A stretch of DNA of 64,000 bases from Methylocaldum marinum (GTDB lineage: Bacteria; Pseudomonadota; Gammaproteobacteria; Methylococcales; Methylococcaceae): positions 2,890,395-2,954,394 of the forward strand of contig NZ_AP017928.1 in NCBI RefSeq assembly GCF_003584645.1. The letters are read 5' to 3'. This document shows positions 17,811 to 25,954 of the stretch, in pieces. Within the stretch, counting starts at the first letter, position 1. Every line of letters starts with the position of its first letter. Below the pieces are notes generated by a model. That model did not search any database, was not told where the DNA came from, and worked only from the letters and a program-made list of their open reading frames with translations. The position numbers were made by a program, and so were the translations under genes.

Positions 17811-18539
17811 ATGTCATTGGTCGTTGCAACATACAACGTTCACGACTGCGTCGGCCGTGATGGCCGTTACGATCCCGAGCGAGTCTTGACGATCATTCGC
17901 GAACTCAATGCAGACCTCATCGCGCTTCAGGAGCTGCAATGGGAACCCAAGGTCGCTCTCGATTTGCTTCAGCATTTTGCCGCCCGGTTACACTACCGGG
18001 CGGTTCCGGGCCCGACGCTGCTGCGCCGGAACGGACATTATGGAAACGCCATTCTTACCCGGCTGCCGGTTCGCAATATCAGGCGGGTCGATCTCAGCAT
18101 TCCTAACAGAGAGCCCCGTACCGCGATCGATCTCTCGGTTGAGAGCCCCTGCGGGCCGCTTCGCGCGATCGGTACCCATCTGGGATTATTTCCCGGCGAG
18201 CGGCGAAAGCAAATGACCCGCATTCTGAGCATTCTGGCTAATGCCGAGCCACCGACGCTCCTCTTCGGCGATCTCAACGAGTGGTTTCTATGGGGAAGGC
18301 CTTTGCGTTGGCTGCGCAATCATTTCGGCCATATCCCCGATATCGCGACTTACCCGTCCATCTATCCACTGTTCCCTCTCGACCGAATCTGGGTCAAACC
18401 ACGCGAAATGCTCGCGGATATCGCCGCGTATGCCACGCCCCTGGCACGCGAAACTTCCGATCACCTGCCGTTGCGTGCCGTATTGAAGGCACCGGCCATG
18501 GACCACGAACTTTCCGGTCCTGATTCATCAGGCCCGTAA
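17811..18539 (+). CDS. Endonuclease/exonuclease/phosphatase family protein
   Basis: A 242-residue protein of the EEP superfamily (DNase I/sphingomyelinase fold). It starts LVVATYNVHDCVGRDG, with the metal-associated Asn; then DLIALQELQW with the metal-binding Glu; RTAIDLSV; GTHLGL with a conserved His; LLFGDLNEW with Asp and Asn; and ends with SDHLPLRAVL, the catalytic Asp-His. All the usual catalytic residues are therefore present. It follows the phospholipase D-VTT gene by 16 bases and is probably co-transcribed. A phosphodiesterase acting on a lipid head group or a nucleic acid are both possible; context with a PLD-VTT protein favours a membrane-lipid role, but that is inference. Confidence 0.88.
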   Translation: MSLVVATYNVHDCVGRDGRYDPERVLTIIRELNADLIALQELQWEPKVALDLLQHFAARLHYRAVPGPTLLRRNGHYGNAILTRLPVRNIRRVDLSIPNREPRTAIDLSVESPCGPLRAIGTHLGLFPGERRKQMTRILSILANAEPPTLLFGDLNEWFLWGRPLRWLRNHFGHIPDIATYPSIYPLFPLDRIWVKPREMLADIAAYATPLARETSDHLPLRAVLKAPAMDHELSGPDSSGP

Positions 18540-18563
18540 AAACCAAAAGGGTATTTACGGGCC
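18531..18563 (+). terminator. Perfect 10-base inverted repeat at the end of the EEP gene
   Basis: GGCCCGTAAA (18531-18540) and TTTACGGGCC (18554-18563) are perfect complements separated by 13 bases. The stop codon of the EEP gene (TAA, 18537-18539) lies in the left arm. The stem is stable, but no T-run follows, so it may act as an mRNA 3'-stabilising structure or a rho-independent-like terminator of low efficiency. Confidence 0.5.
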
Positions 18564-18838
18564 GCCGCCAAAGGCCGGTACATGCTTAGATCTGGCTCAC
18601 GCGGCTTGTCGCCGCGCCGGGGGCGCCTCACTCCCGGATTGAGCCCGCCCATTCTCATGGGCCGGGTTAATAACGCCCCGCCATCGCACCGATGGCACGT
18701 GGTTCTTATGAATCAGGAATCTTGCATAAGGATTTCTGATTTACCCGCAACCTGATTTTCCTTATAACTTGAGTGCCGAGGCATTGCCGAGGTACAGGAT
18801 AAAAATACGCCAACTCACTCAAAGTTAAGGAAAGTACC

Positions 18839-19024
18839 ATGAGAATCAAAGGAGACTATTTGAGAAAGAGTCTGCCGGCACTCCTGGATAAATGGGCAGA
18901 CGATGTCGATAGGCTGGATATCCGTATCCAACCTGAAGACGAGATGGATGCCGATAGCGAAGACCGGTACGAACGCCCGCATTCGATCGGATTCGATTCC
19001 GGCTTTCGTGCGCAGACCGGTTAG
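18839..19024 (+). CDS. Small acidic protein of unknown function
   Basis: A 61-residue ORF with a clear ribosome binding site (AAGGAAAG, about four bases before ATG). The product starts MRIKGDYLRKSLPALLDKWA, has a helical amphipathic first half and an acidic second half (PEDEMDADSEDRYE). I do not recognise a family. It stands alone between the EEP gene and the ABC exporter; the 280 bases upstream hold AT-rich patches (about 18700-18770) that could be a promoter. A real small gene is likely given the binding site, but no homology supports it. Confidence 0.5.
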   Translation: MRIKGDYLRKSLPALLDKWADDVDRLDIRIQPEDEMDADSEDRYERPHSIGFDSGFRAQTG

Positions 19025-19096
19025 CGAACGCTTCCGGTCAAACGCAGCGTCATTCGTCCGAGCTTTTCGGCCATCCCTGTAACCCTGAGGACTCGA

Positions 19097-19150
19097 GGCC
19101 CTGCCTGTTCGTTGCCCCGGCGGATCCGGGGACCGTAATGGGGCAGGGCC
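19097..19150. other. Nested inverted repeats upstream of the ABC exporter
   Basis: Outer arms GGCCCTGCC (19097-19105) and GGCAGGGCC (19142-19150) enclose inner arms CCCCGG (19115-19120) and CCGGGG (19126-19131). Together they would fold into a long stem with an internal loop. It lies in a 309-base non-coding stretch (19025-19333) after the small ORF and may be its terminator or part of the ABC exporter leader. No T-run follows on either strand. Confidence 0.45.
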
Positions 19151-19333
19151 GGGCATGTTCGCCCGCCGTCTGCGTATCGTCATTACACCGTCCTTGCGCC
19201 TTTCGTGACCAAAGTCTCGTCCTGCTGCCCATAAGCGGTGGCCGACGAGATATTCAGGGCTCGTGCGCATCGTTCCTGTTCGCTCCAGATGTGAGCACCG
19301 CTTCCATTGCCTCCGGATTCTTGCACTTTTTAC

Positions 19334-21223
19334 ATGAACAATTCGAAGTATTTTGCCTTTAAACGCGCGGCTTCCGCTCCTGCTCTGCCCGATACCGGGT
19401 TTCGGTTCATCATTCACTGCATGGGGGGTTTTCGCGGATGGCTATTGCTGATGCTGATTCTGGAAACGGGGCAGGCCGCAAGCAATATCCTGGTACCGTA
19501 TGCCATCGGACAAATCATCGACGGAGTGACGGCGGCGGACGGTAATGCGGCTCCGCTGATCGAGCGCCTGAAAACGCCCCTGCTGCTTTTCGCCGCGCTG
19601 AATGTCGCCGAAATCCTGTTCAGCCGAGCCAGCGGCGCCTGCCTGATCGTGGCTGGTCCTCGCTTGCGCCAGAGGACCACCGAAATGCTGTACGCCTATC
19701 TGCAGCACCATTCGGTCCGCTACTTCAGCGGGCACTTTGCCGGCGCACTCGCTCATCGGATCACCGAAACCGCGATGAGCGTCAATCATACCGTTTGGGC
19801 CGTGTTGTTCGATTTCTGGCCGATAGGCGTCGTCTTCGCCGTATCCGTTACACTGCTGCTGCGGACTCACGCGGATCTCGGAGGGTTCGTAGCCGCCTGG
19901 GTCCTGGTCTACGTAGGCGTATCGTTCTGGCTGGCCAAACGCTGTCGCCCGTACGCTCAGGATTATGCCGAAACCCGCAGTCAGGTGAACGGCAAGATCG
20001 TCGACTCCGTGACCAATATACTGAACGTCAAATTGTTCGCACGCTTTTATCATGAACGCGAATATCTCAACCGTTATCTGGAAACCGAGGTCAAAGCCGG
20101 TCGCCGGACCTTCTGGTACATGGAACGGGTCCGCTGGTTTCAATTCCTTTCCGCGGCAGCACTGAAGGTGGGCACGATTTACTTTGCCCTCAAGCTTTGG
20201 GACCAAGGTTTGATTGGCGTCGGCGACTTCGCCATGAGCGCCGGACTGGCGCTTTTGATCATCGGCGATGCCCGCAACCTCAGCCGTCGCTTTCTGGAAT
20301 TTTTCGAATACGTCGGCAATGTCAGCAATGGTGTAACCACCATCGTCAAACCGCACGACATTGTCGATGCGCCGGAGGCGCAGCCGCTGAGAATTTCCCG
20401 AGGACGCATCGAGTTCCGCGACGTCCGCTTCAGCTACGTGCCGGGACAGTGTGTATTCGACGGCTTGAGCGTTGTCATCGAACCCGGCCAGCGAGTCGGC
20501 TTGGTCGGGTTCTCGGGCTCGGGAAAATCCAGCTTCGTCGGGCTGATCCTCCGCTATTACGAGCCTCAGGGTGGTCAGGTATTGATCGACGGCACCGACA
20601 TCGCCCATGTCACTCAGGATTCACTTCACGAACAAGTCAGCCTGATTCCGCAAGATCCGACTTTGTTCCATCGTTCGCTGAAGGAGAATATTCGCTACGG
20701 ACGCTTGGACGCGGATCATGCCGACATCGCCGTTGCCGCGCGAATGGCCCGCGCCGACGAGTTCATCGAAGGCATGAAAGACGGTTACGAATCCCTAGTC
20801 GGCGAACGCGGCGTCAAATTGTCCGGCGGCCAGCGGCAACGTATCGCGATTGCACGGGTGATGGTCAAAGACGCACCGATCTTGATTCTCGACGAGGCCA
20901 CGTCCAGCCTGGATTCGATTACGGAAAAGGCCATTCAGGAAAATCTGGATCTGGCAATGGGACGGAAAACGGTTATCGTCGTCGCCCACCGCCTGTCCAC
21001 TATTGCCCATCTCGACCGTATCCTGGTGTTCGACCGGGGCCGTATCGTCGAGGACGGGAACCATGAGGAACTGCTGGCGGCAAAAGGCTTTTATCAGAAG
21101 TTGTGGACCATGCAGGCGGGCGGATTCCTTCCCGATACCAGACAGGAATTCTCTGCTTACACCGGCCACACACCGGACGCCCAGCTGGATGCTACTCTTG
21201 CAGAAGCAAGCCCAGCCGAGTAA
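19334..21223 (+). CDS. ABC transporter, fused membrane and ATPase domains
   Basis: A 629-residue type IV exporter half-transporter: six membrane helices in residues about 30-320, then a nucleotide-binding domain (about 350-590). NBD motifs: Walker A GFSGSGKSSF, Q-loop LIPQDPTLFHRSLKENIRYG, signature LSGGQRQRIAIARV, Walker B ILILDEATSSLD and H-loop VVAHRLST. It must dimerise to work. The MsbA/multidrug exporter family is the nearest, but the substrate is not evident. I chose ATG 19334; a TTG at 19307 extends it by nine residues, and neither has a good ribosome binding site. The neighbouring FKBP lipoprotein is 134 bases downstream beyond a possible terminator. Confidence 0.92.
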   Translation: MNNSKYFAFKRAASAPALPDTGFRFIIHCMGGFRGWLLLMLILETGQAASNILVPYAIGQIIDGVTAADGNAAPLIERLKTPLLLFAALNVAEILFSRASGACLIVAGPRLRQRTTEMLYAYLQHHSVRYFSGHFAGALAHRITETAMSVNHTVWAVLFDFWPIGVVFAVSVTLLLRTHADLGGFVAAWVLVYVGVSFWLAKRCRPYAQDYAETRSQVNGKIVDSVTNILNVKLFARFYHEREYLNRYLETEVKAGRRTFWYMERVRWFQFLSAAALKVGTIYFALKLWDQGLIGVGDFAMSAGLALLIIGDARNLSRRFLEFFEYVGNVSNGVTTIVKPHDIVDAPEAQPLRISRGRIEFRDVRFSYVPGQCVFDGLSVVIEPGQRVGLVGFSGSGKSSFVGLILRYYEPQGGQVLIDGTDIAHVTQDSLHEQVSLIPQDPTLFHRSLKENIRYGRLDADHADIAVAARMARADEFIEGMKDGYESLVGERGVKLSGGQRQRIAIARVMVKDAPILILDEATSSLDSITEKAIQENLDLAMGRKTVIVVAHRLSTIAHLDRILVFDRGRIVEDGNHEELLAAKGFYQKLWTMQAGGFLPDTRQEFSAYTGHTPDAQLDATLAEASPAE

Positions 21224-21271
21224 AAACGTGATTCGCGCGATCACACGAGCCGCGATTCGAACTCGGCTTTT
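21214..21271 (+). terminator. Possible terminator after the ABC exporter
   Basis: Arms AGCCGAGT (21214-21221) and ACTCGGCT (21261-21268) are perfect complements, and an inner hairpin GTGAT...ATCAC lies between them. TTTT follows directly (21268-21271). The left arm includes the end of the coding region and the first base of its TAA. The large loop makes termination plausible rather than certain. Confidence 0.45.
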
Positions 21272-21357
21272 CGTCGTTCGTCAATGTGCCACACATCGAA
21301 GCCCGTAAGATTCGGCGCCCGGTTCGCCCATCAATTCCAAGAAGGAGTGTAAGAACA

Positions 21358-21837
21358 ATGAAGAAACTCGGATTTTTACCCCGAGCGGTTGCGGTTGCGC
21401 TTGTCGTTCTCGGGTTGTCCTCCTGCGCCCCGCCGTCATCGGCCGATGCTGAAAAACATAAGAAGGAAAGCTTGAAGTTCCTGGTCGAGAACGAGAAAAA
21501 ACCCGGCGTCCTGAGTACCGCAAGCGGCCTGCAGTACATGATTCTCGACGAAGGCACGGGCATTTCACCCAAAGCCACGGACACTGTAACCGTCAAATAC
21601 CGGGGCAGTCTTATTTCCGGTCAGGAGTTCGACAGCGGCGAAAACGTGAGTTTTCCTTTAAACGGGGTCATCCGCGGCTGGACCGAAGGTTTGCAGCTCA
21701 TGAAAGAAGGCGCCAAGTATCGCTTTTTCATTCCGCCCAAATTGGCTTACGGCAAAAGCGGCGTAGGTCGTGTCATTCCGCCGAACTCCGCTCTGATCTT
21801 CGATGTGGAACTGGTGAAAGTCAATTCTACGGATTAG
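21358..21837 (+). CDS. FKBP-type peptidyl-prolyl isomerase lipoprotein
   Basis: A 159-residue exported prolyl isomerase. The N-terminus is a lipoprotein signal (MKK, hydrophobic core, lipobox LSSC with Cys23). The mature part has a short helical segment (residues 30-50) and an FKBP domain (about 55-155): YMILDEGTGISPKATDTVTV, then VKYRGSLISGQEFDS, IRGWTEGLQLMKEGAKYRFF, and IPPNSALIFDVELV, all standard FkpA/Mip-like motifs. It should catalyse cis-trans isomerisation of prolyl bonds of envelope proteins. ATG 21358 has AAGGAG upstream; the 72-base extension in the same frame is rejected on that basis. The ethylene-receptor-like kinase follows 60 bases later. Confidence 0.93.
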   Translation: MKKLGFLPRAVAVALVVLGLSSCAPPSSADAEKHKKESLKFLVENEKKPGVLSTASGLQYMILDEGTGISPKATDTVTVKYRGSLISGQEFDSGENVSFPLNGVIRGWTEGLQLMKEGAKYRFFIPPKLAYGKSGVGRVIPPNSALIFDVELVKVNSTD

Positions 21838-21897
21838 CTCCGGAAGCATGATCAGACCTCGGCAAATGGATGCGGTTTCACTACAGATAAGCCTCCC

Positions 21898-24441
21898 ATG
21901 TTCCAAAATCTGTTCGATTCTCAGACGATCAAGGATTTCATCCCCCACGGCACATGCCTACTTTGGCGCTCCGACCTGCTGCTCCTTCATATCCTGTCGG
22001 ACTCTCTGATTGCAGCGGCTTATTTCGCCATTCCCGCAGCACTGATCTATTTCGTCATCAAGCGCCAGGATCTCGAATTTCGCTGGATCTTCGTCTTGTT
22101 CGGCATCTTCATCATGGCCTGCGGGGCGACCCATCTCATGGCAATTTGGACGATCTGGCGCCCCGATTACGTGCTTGACGGAATCGTGAAGCTGTTCACC
22201 GGGCTGGTCTCGATCGCTACTTCGGTCCTGTTATGGCCGCTGATCCCCCATGCCCTGAAGCTTCCGAGTCCCGCCAAGCTCGAACAAACCAACCGGCAGC
22301 TGCAGCACGAGATCGAAGAACGCAAGCGAAAAGGTCGGGAAATCCGCCAGCTGAACGCCAATCTGGAAAAAATGGTGGAAGAGCGCACCGCGCAGCTTGT
22401 CGAGGCCAATGCCCAACTTGAAGACGAAATCCTGGTGCGTCTCCGTGTCGAGGAATCGTTGCGCGAATCGGAAAGCCGCTATCGCACATTATTCGAGCAA
22501 ATGCCGGACGCGTTGGTATTAGTGGACATAGAGAGCGGAAAGATCATCGACTTCAATCCGAAAGCCCATCAAAACCTCGAATATAGCCGAGAGGAATTCA
22601 GCAATTTGCGGATTAGCGATGTCGATCGACTGGAAACGGAAGAAGATATCCGACAACACATCGAGAAAACCCGGGATACCGGTAGCGATGTATTCGAAAC
22701 CGAGCATGTCACCAGGACCGGCATAGTACGGAATGTTCGCGTCACCACCAAGGTCGTCCAGCTTAATCAAAAACAACTGATCCAGGCGGTGTTTACCGAT
22801 ATCACGAACTATAAGCAGTTGGAATGCGCATTGCGTACCCAACAGGAAAAATTGGAACACTCCCAAAACCGACTCGAATACATCGTTAATACCAGTCCAT
22901 CCGTAATTTACATCCTGTCCCCGACGAACAACCCGAAAGCCCCTTTCAAAGTCGATTTCATAGGCGAAACCATAACCTCGGCAACCGGCTATGAGCCGCG
23001 CTGTTGGTATCTCGAAGAGAACTTCTGGATCAATCATGTCCATCCGGAAGACCGCGCCGCCGCGCTCGAAATTCAGAGTTTGCTGATCAGCCAGAGCGAA
23101 ATGACGCATCAATACCGGTTTCGGCACAAGGACGGTTCGTACCGATGGATTCACGACAAAATAAGATTGCTTCGGGATTCGGAGGGAAACGTAACGGAGG
23201 CGATCGGTGCCTGGGTCGATATTACCGAGCGCAAGCAAGGCGAGCTCGCTTTGAGGGAGGCCAAAGAGACCGCCGAAGCGGCAAATCGAGCCAAGACCGA
23301 GTTTCTCGCCAATATCAGCCATGAACTGAGGACTCCGTTAAACGGCATACTCGGATTTACCCAGGTACTTCAAAAACAGAGCGATATAACTCAAAAACAC
23401 AAAGAATACCTGAGCTACATCAGCCGTTCCGGAAATCATCTGTTGACTCTGATCAACGATCTCCTCGATTTATCAAAAATAGAAGCGGGTAGGCTGGAGA
23501 TGGAAAATTCCATTTTCCATTTTTCGGAATTCATCGATGGCATTGCCGAGATTTTTGAGTTCCGAGCGATAAACAAAGGCATTGGTTTTAACTATGAAAA
23601 AGCGCCCACTCTACCGGAATATGTGCTCGGCGACGAAAAAAGATTGCGGCAGATTCTGATCAACCTTCTGGGTAATGCCATAAAGTTCACCCGTCAGGGC
23701 TATGCCGCTCTGAAAGTCTTTAATCACGCAGATACCGTCCACTTTCGGATCGAAGATACCGGGCTCGGTATCGCTGAAGAGGACATAGGACGGATTTTTC
23801 TGGCCTTCGAGCAACTGGCCGACCACGACTCTACGGAGGGTACGGGTCTTGGGCTAGCGATAAGCAAGCGGCTGGTGGATGCGATGGGCGGACGAATCGA
23901 CGTGCAGAGCACCCGCGGGAAGGGCAGCGTCTTCACGGTTTCCCTGACATTGCCGGTAGCGTCGAATCCGTCGGCATTGAAGGCCGACGAAACTCAGATC
24001 ATCGGATACATGGGGAGGAAACGGCGAATCTTGCTCGTGGACGACAATTCCGACAACCTGGCGATGTTGTCGGCCCTGCTGGAATCCATGGACTTCGCCA
24101 TAGAAACCGGCACGAGCGGCAGAGAATGCTTGGCCAAATTCGCGGTATTCAAGCCCGACCTGATCATGATCGATCTCCTGATGCCCGATATGGATGGGAC
24201 GGAAACCGTCAAGCATTTGCGGGAAACGGAATTCGGGCGTAACGTCAAGGTTATCGCGGTCACTGCCCATGCGTTCGACGACATCAGGGAAATGTGCCTG
24301 GCTTCGGGCTTCGATGACTTTATCACCAAACCCGTAGACCTCGGGGATATGCTCGCGAGTTTGCAAAAATCCCTGGGTCTGAGCTGGCGCTATGCGAGCG
24401 CCGGTGCTCATAAGAAGCCGAGCCTCGCGAACATTTCCTAA
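21898..24441 (+). CDS. Hybrid histidine kinase with ETR1-like ethylene/copper-binding membrane domain
   Basis: An 847-residue hybrid kinase. Residues 25-118 form three membrane helices that align without gaps through the second helix with the ethylene-binding domain of Arabidopsis ETR1, offset by ten: Asp35, Tyr42, Ile72, Cys75 and His79 match ETR1 Asp25, Tyr32, Ile62, Cys65 and His69. The core reads IMACGATHLMAIW; Cys and His are the copper(I) ligands in ETR1. Then come a coiled coil (about 125-180), two PAS domains (about 185-300 and 310-440), HisKA with the acceptor His in ANISHELRTPLNGIL (about 478), HATPase_c (about 570-680), and a receiver domain (about 705-820) with Asp in LIMIDLLMPDMDG. 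Ligand binding is inferred; copper and ethylene are family knowledge. No output regulator is adjacent. Confidence 0.93.
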   Translation: MFQNLFDSQTIKDFIPHGTCLLWRSDLLLLHILSDSLIAAAYFAIPAALIYFVIKRQDLEFRWIFVLFGIFIMACGATHLMAIWTIWRPDYVLDGIVKLFTGLVSIATSVLLWPLIPHALKLPSPAKLEQTNRQLQHEIEERKRKGREIRQLNANLEKMVEERTAQLVEANAQLEDEILVRLRVEESLRESESRYRTLFEQMPDALVLVDIESGKIIDFNPKAHQNLEYSREEFSNLRISDVDRLETEEDIRQHIEKTRDTGSDVFETEHVTRTGIVRNVRVTTKVVQLNQKQLIQAVFTDITNYKQLECALRTQQEKLEHSQNRLEYIVNTSPSVIYILSPTNNPKAPFKVDFIGETITSATGYEPRCWYLEENFWINHVHPEDRAAALEIQSLLISQSEMTHQYRFRHKDGSYRWIHDKIRLLRDSEGNVTEAIGAWVDITERKQGELALREAKETAEAANRAKTEFLANISHELRTPLNGILGFTQVLQKQSDITQKHKEYLSYISRSGNHLLTLINDLLDLSKIEAGRLEMENSIFHFSEFIDGIAEIFEFRAINKGIGFNYEKAPTLPEYVLGDEKRLRQILINLLGNAIKFTRQGYAALKVFNHADTVHFRIEDTGLGIAEEDIGRIFLAFEQLADHDSTEGTGLGLAISKRLVDAMGGRIDVQSTRGKGSVFTVSLTLPVASNPSALKADETQIIGYMGRKRRILLVDDNSDNLAMLSALLESMDFAIETGTSGRECLAKFAVFKPDLIMIDLLMPDMDGTETVKHLRETEFGRNVKVIAVTAHAFDDIREMCLASGFDDFITKPVDLGDMLASLQKSLGLSWRYASAGAHKKPSLANIS

Positions 24442-24505
24442 TCCGGCCAGTTTGCCGAATGAAGGCAATCGCCCTCGGATACGGGCTCGTATGATGGCGG
24501 AATCG

Positions 24506-25468
24506 CTACGAACCTTCGTGGTCTCGCGCCTCGCCGGCGAGCGATGAGGCCGGAGGCGTGACGGGTATTGCAACCTTGGGTCCACCGGCAGGTCCCGATG
24601 GATAAGTGCTGATGTGTTCCCGAATGTCATCGCCGCTCACGCGGTTGAAAGGCTTGACCAACTGCGCCGCAGCGAGCACCAGGATCGGGGCGATGATGAA
24701 GCTGCCGGTGAGGGCCTGCAACTTCAGGCGTTCCTGGTCCGGTAAGACCTCTCCGCCATAAGCCAGCCAATAGGTCACCCCCAGCTGAAAGATGACGATA
24801 CCGCTCCAGAAAAGCGGTGCGAATAATCCCTTACACGGCACATAAGCCAGCTCGACCGGTTCTCCCCGCCTTTTCTCCCGATCCAATAAATACCGATCGA
24901 TATGTTGGTTCAGGAAAATCGTTACCGTCGCAACGATGTACCATCCGGCGTAATTTTCGAGGGTCACTCCGAAGTGAACGCCGGGATCGGGATAATGATA
25001 AATATCTCCCAGAAACCAGTACTTGCCGAGGTTGGCTATGGGATCGACGATGAGGTCGACGACAAGCATGAGAAACGCCCCGAGCAACAGCACGGACACC
25101 GAGTTTCGAATCTCGACCGAGGTAACCCGCTGCACGTCGTACGCTTTGATCCAGAAGGGAGACATGAAGAACTGCGCCAGCGAGAAACTGACGTAGCTGA
25201 GAAAGGAAAACGACAGACTGTCGAAGAAAGGCACGCCGAAAACGACCAAATCGTTGCTCAGCGCCTCGTAATGATAGACATACCTTCCGAACGGAATCCC
25301 GTAATTGATACTTCCCCACTCTGCGAGCAAAGCCACCGAGTAGCTGATGATGATCCAAATCCACGTTCGCAAAGCGCCTTGCTCCAGCCAGGAAAGCAAC
25401 AAGAACGCGATCAGAAAGACCGTGATGTATGGACGATGGGTCAATGACCAGAAAAGTTGCTCTAACAT
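24506..25468 (-). CDS. Carotenoid biosynthesis protein (CruF/DUF422 family)
   Basis: A 320-residue integral membrane protein with about seven hydrophobic segments. The motifs LLAEWGSINYGIPFGRYVYH, VPFFDSLSFSFLSYVSF and VVDLIVDPIANLGKYWF belong to the Caroten_synth (PF04240-type) family, which includes CruF, a carotenoid 1',2'-hydratase of cyanobacteria and other bacteria. The conserved acidic and His residues in these loops are present. The C-terminal 40 residues are Pro/Gly-rich and probably disordered. It is convergent with the ETR1-like kinase and no phytoene synthase or desaturase lies in the window, so the carotenoid it modifies cannot be named. I am sure of the family and less so of the reaction. 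Confidence 0.82.
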   Translation of the reverse strand: MLEQLFWSLTHRPYITVFLIAFLLLSWLEQGALRTWIWIIISYSVALLAEWGSINYGIPFGRYVYHYEALSNDLVVFGVPFFDSLSFSFLSYVSFSLAQFFMSPFWIKAYDVQRVTSVEIRNSVSVLLLGAFLMLVVDLIVDPIANLGKYWFLGDIYHYPDPGVHFGVTLENYAGWYIVATVTIFLNQHIDRYLLDREKRRGEPVELAYVPCKGLFAPLFWSGIVIFQLGVTYWLAYGGEVLPDQERLKLQALTGSFIIAPILVLAAAQLVKPFNRVSGDDIREHISTYPSGPAGGPKVAIPVTPPASSLAGEARDHEGS

Positions 25469-25612
25469 TCGACAGCTGCGGTACTCACGAAACCGCTCAT
25501 ATTAACCGGCAGCGATCTTGTCGGCCAGCCTGCCCGAATTCACGCCCATGTCTTCAAATGCCGGTGCAGCGGCTGTCACGTATAATGTCGGCTTTGTCCC
25601 GAAGGAACCAGC

Positions 25613-25924
25613 ATGTCTCAATTCGACAATGTCAGCATCATCAAGCAAGCCAATGTCTATTTTGAAGGTCAATGTGTCAGTCATACCGTCCTTTTTCCGG
25701 ACGGCAGCCGCAAGACCGTCGGCGTAATCTTTCCTTCCACCCTGACTTTCAACACCGCTGCGCCGGAAACCATGGAAATTAATGCCGGCACCTGTCGAGT
25801 GCGCTTGGCGGGCGAAACGGAATGGAAGACTTTTCGGGCCGGCGATTCATTCCAGGTGCCGGGCGACAGCCGGTTCGACATCGATGTGACGGAAATGCTG
25901 GATTACGTTTGCCACTTCGCTTGA
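25613..25924 (+). CDS. ppnP: Pyrimidine/purine nucleoside phosphorylase PpnP
   Basis: A 103-residue single-domain cupin of the DUF1255/YaiE family, which phosphorolyses several nucleosides to base and ribose 1-phosphate. The segments [33 protein letters not shown] and [17 protein letters not shown] are typical, and the length matches E. coli PpnP (94). ATG at 25613 follows GAAGGAAC. It is monocistronic: divergent from the carotenoid gene and convergent with the Sel1-repeat gene. Confidence 0.93.
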   Translation: MSQFDNVSIIKQANVYFEGQCVSHTVLFPDGSRKTVGVIFPSTLTFNTAAPETMEINAGTCRVRLAGETEWKTFRAGDSFQVPGDSRFDIDVTEMLDYVCHFA

Positions 25925-25954
25925 GACAAACGAAAGTCAAGCGAAAGCGGATAT

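Noticed and set aside
19442..20608. 388-codon minus-strand frame inside the ABC exporter
   Set aside because: Antisense shadow without domain or start signals.
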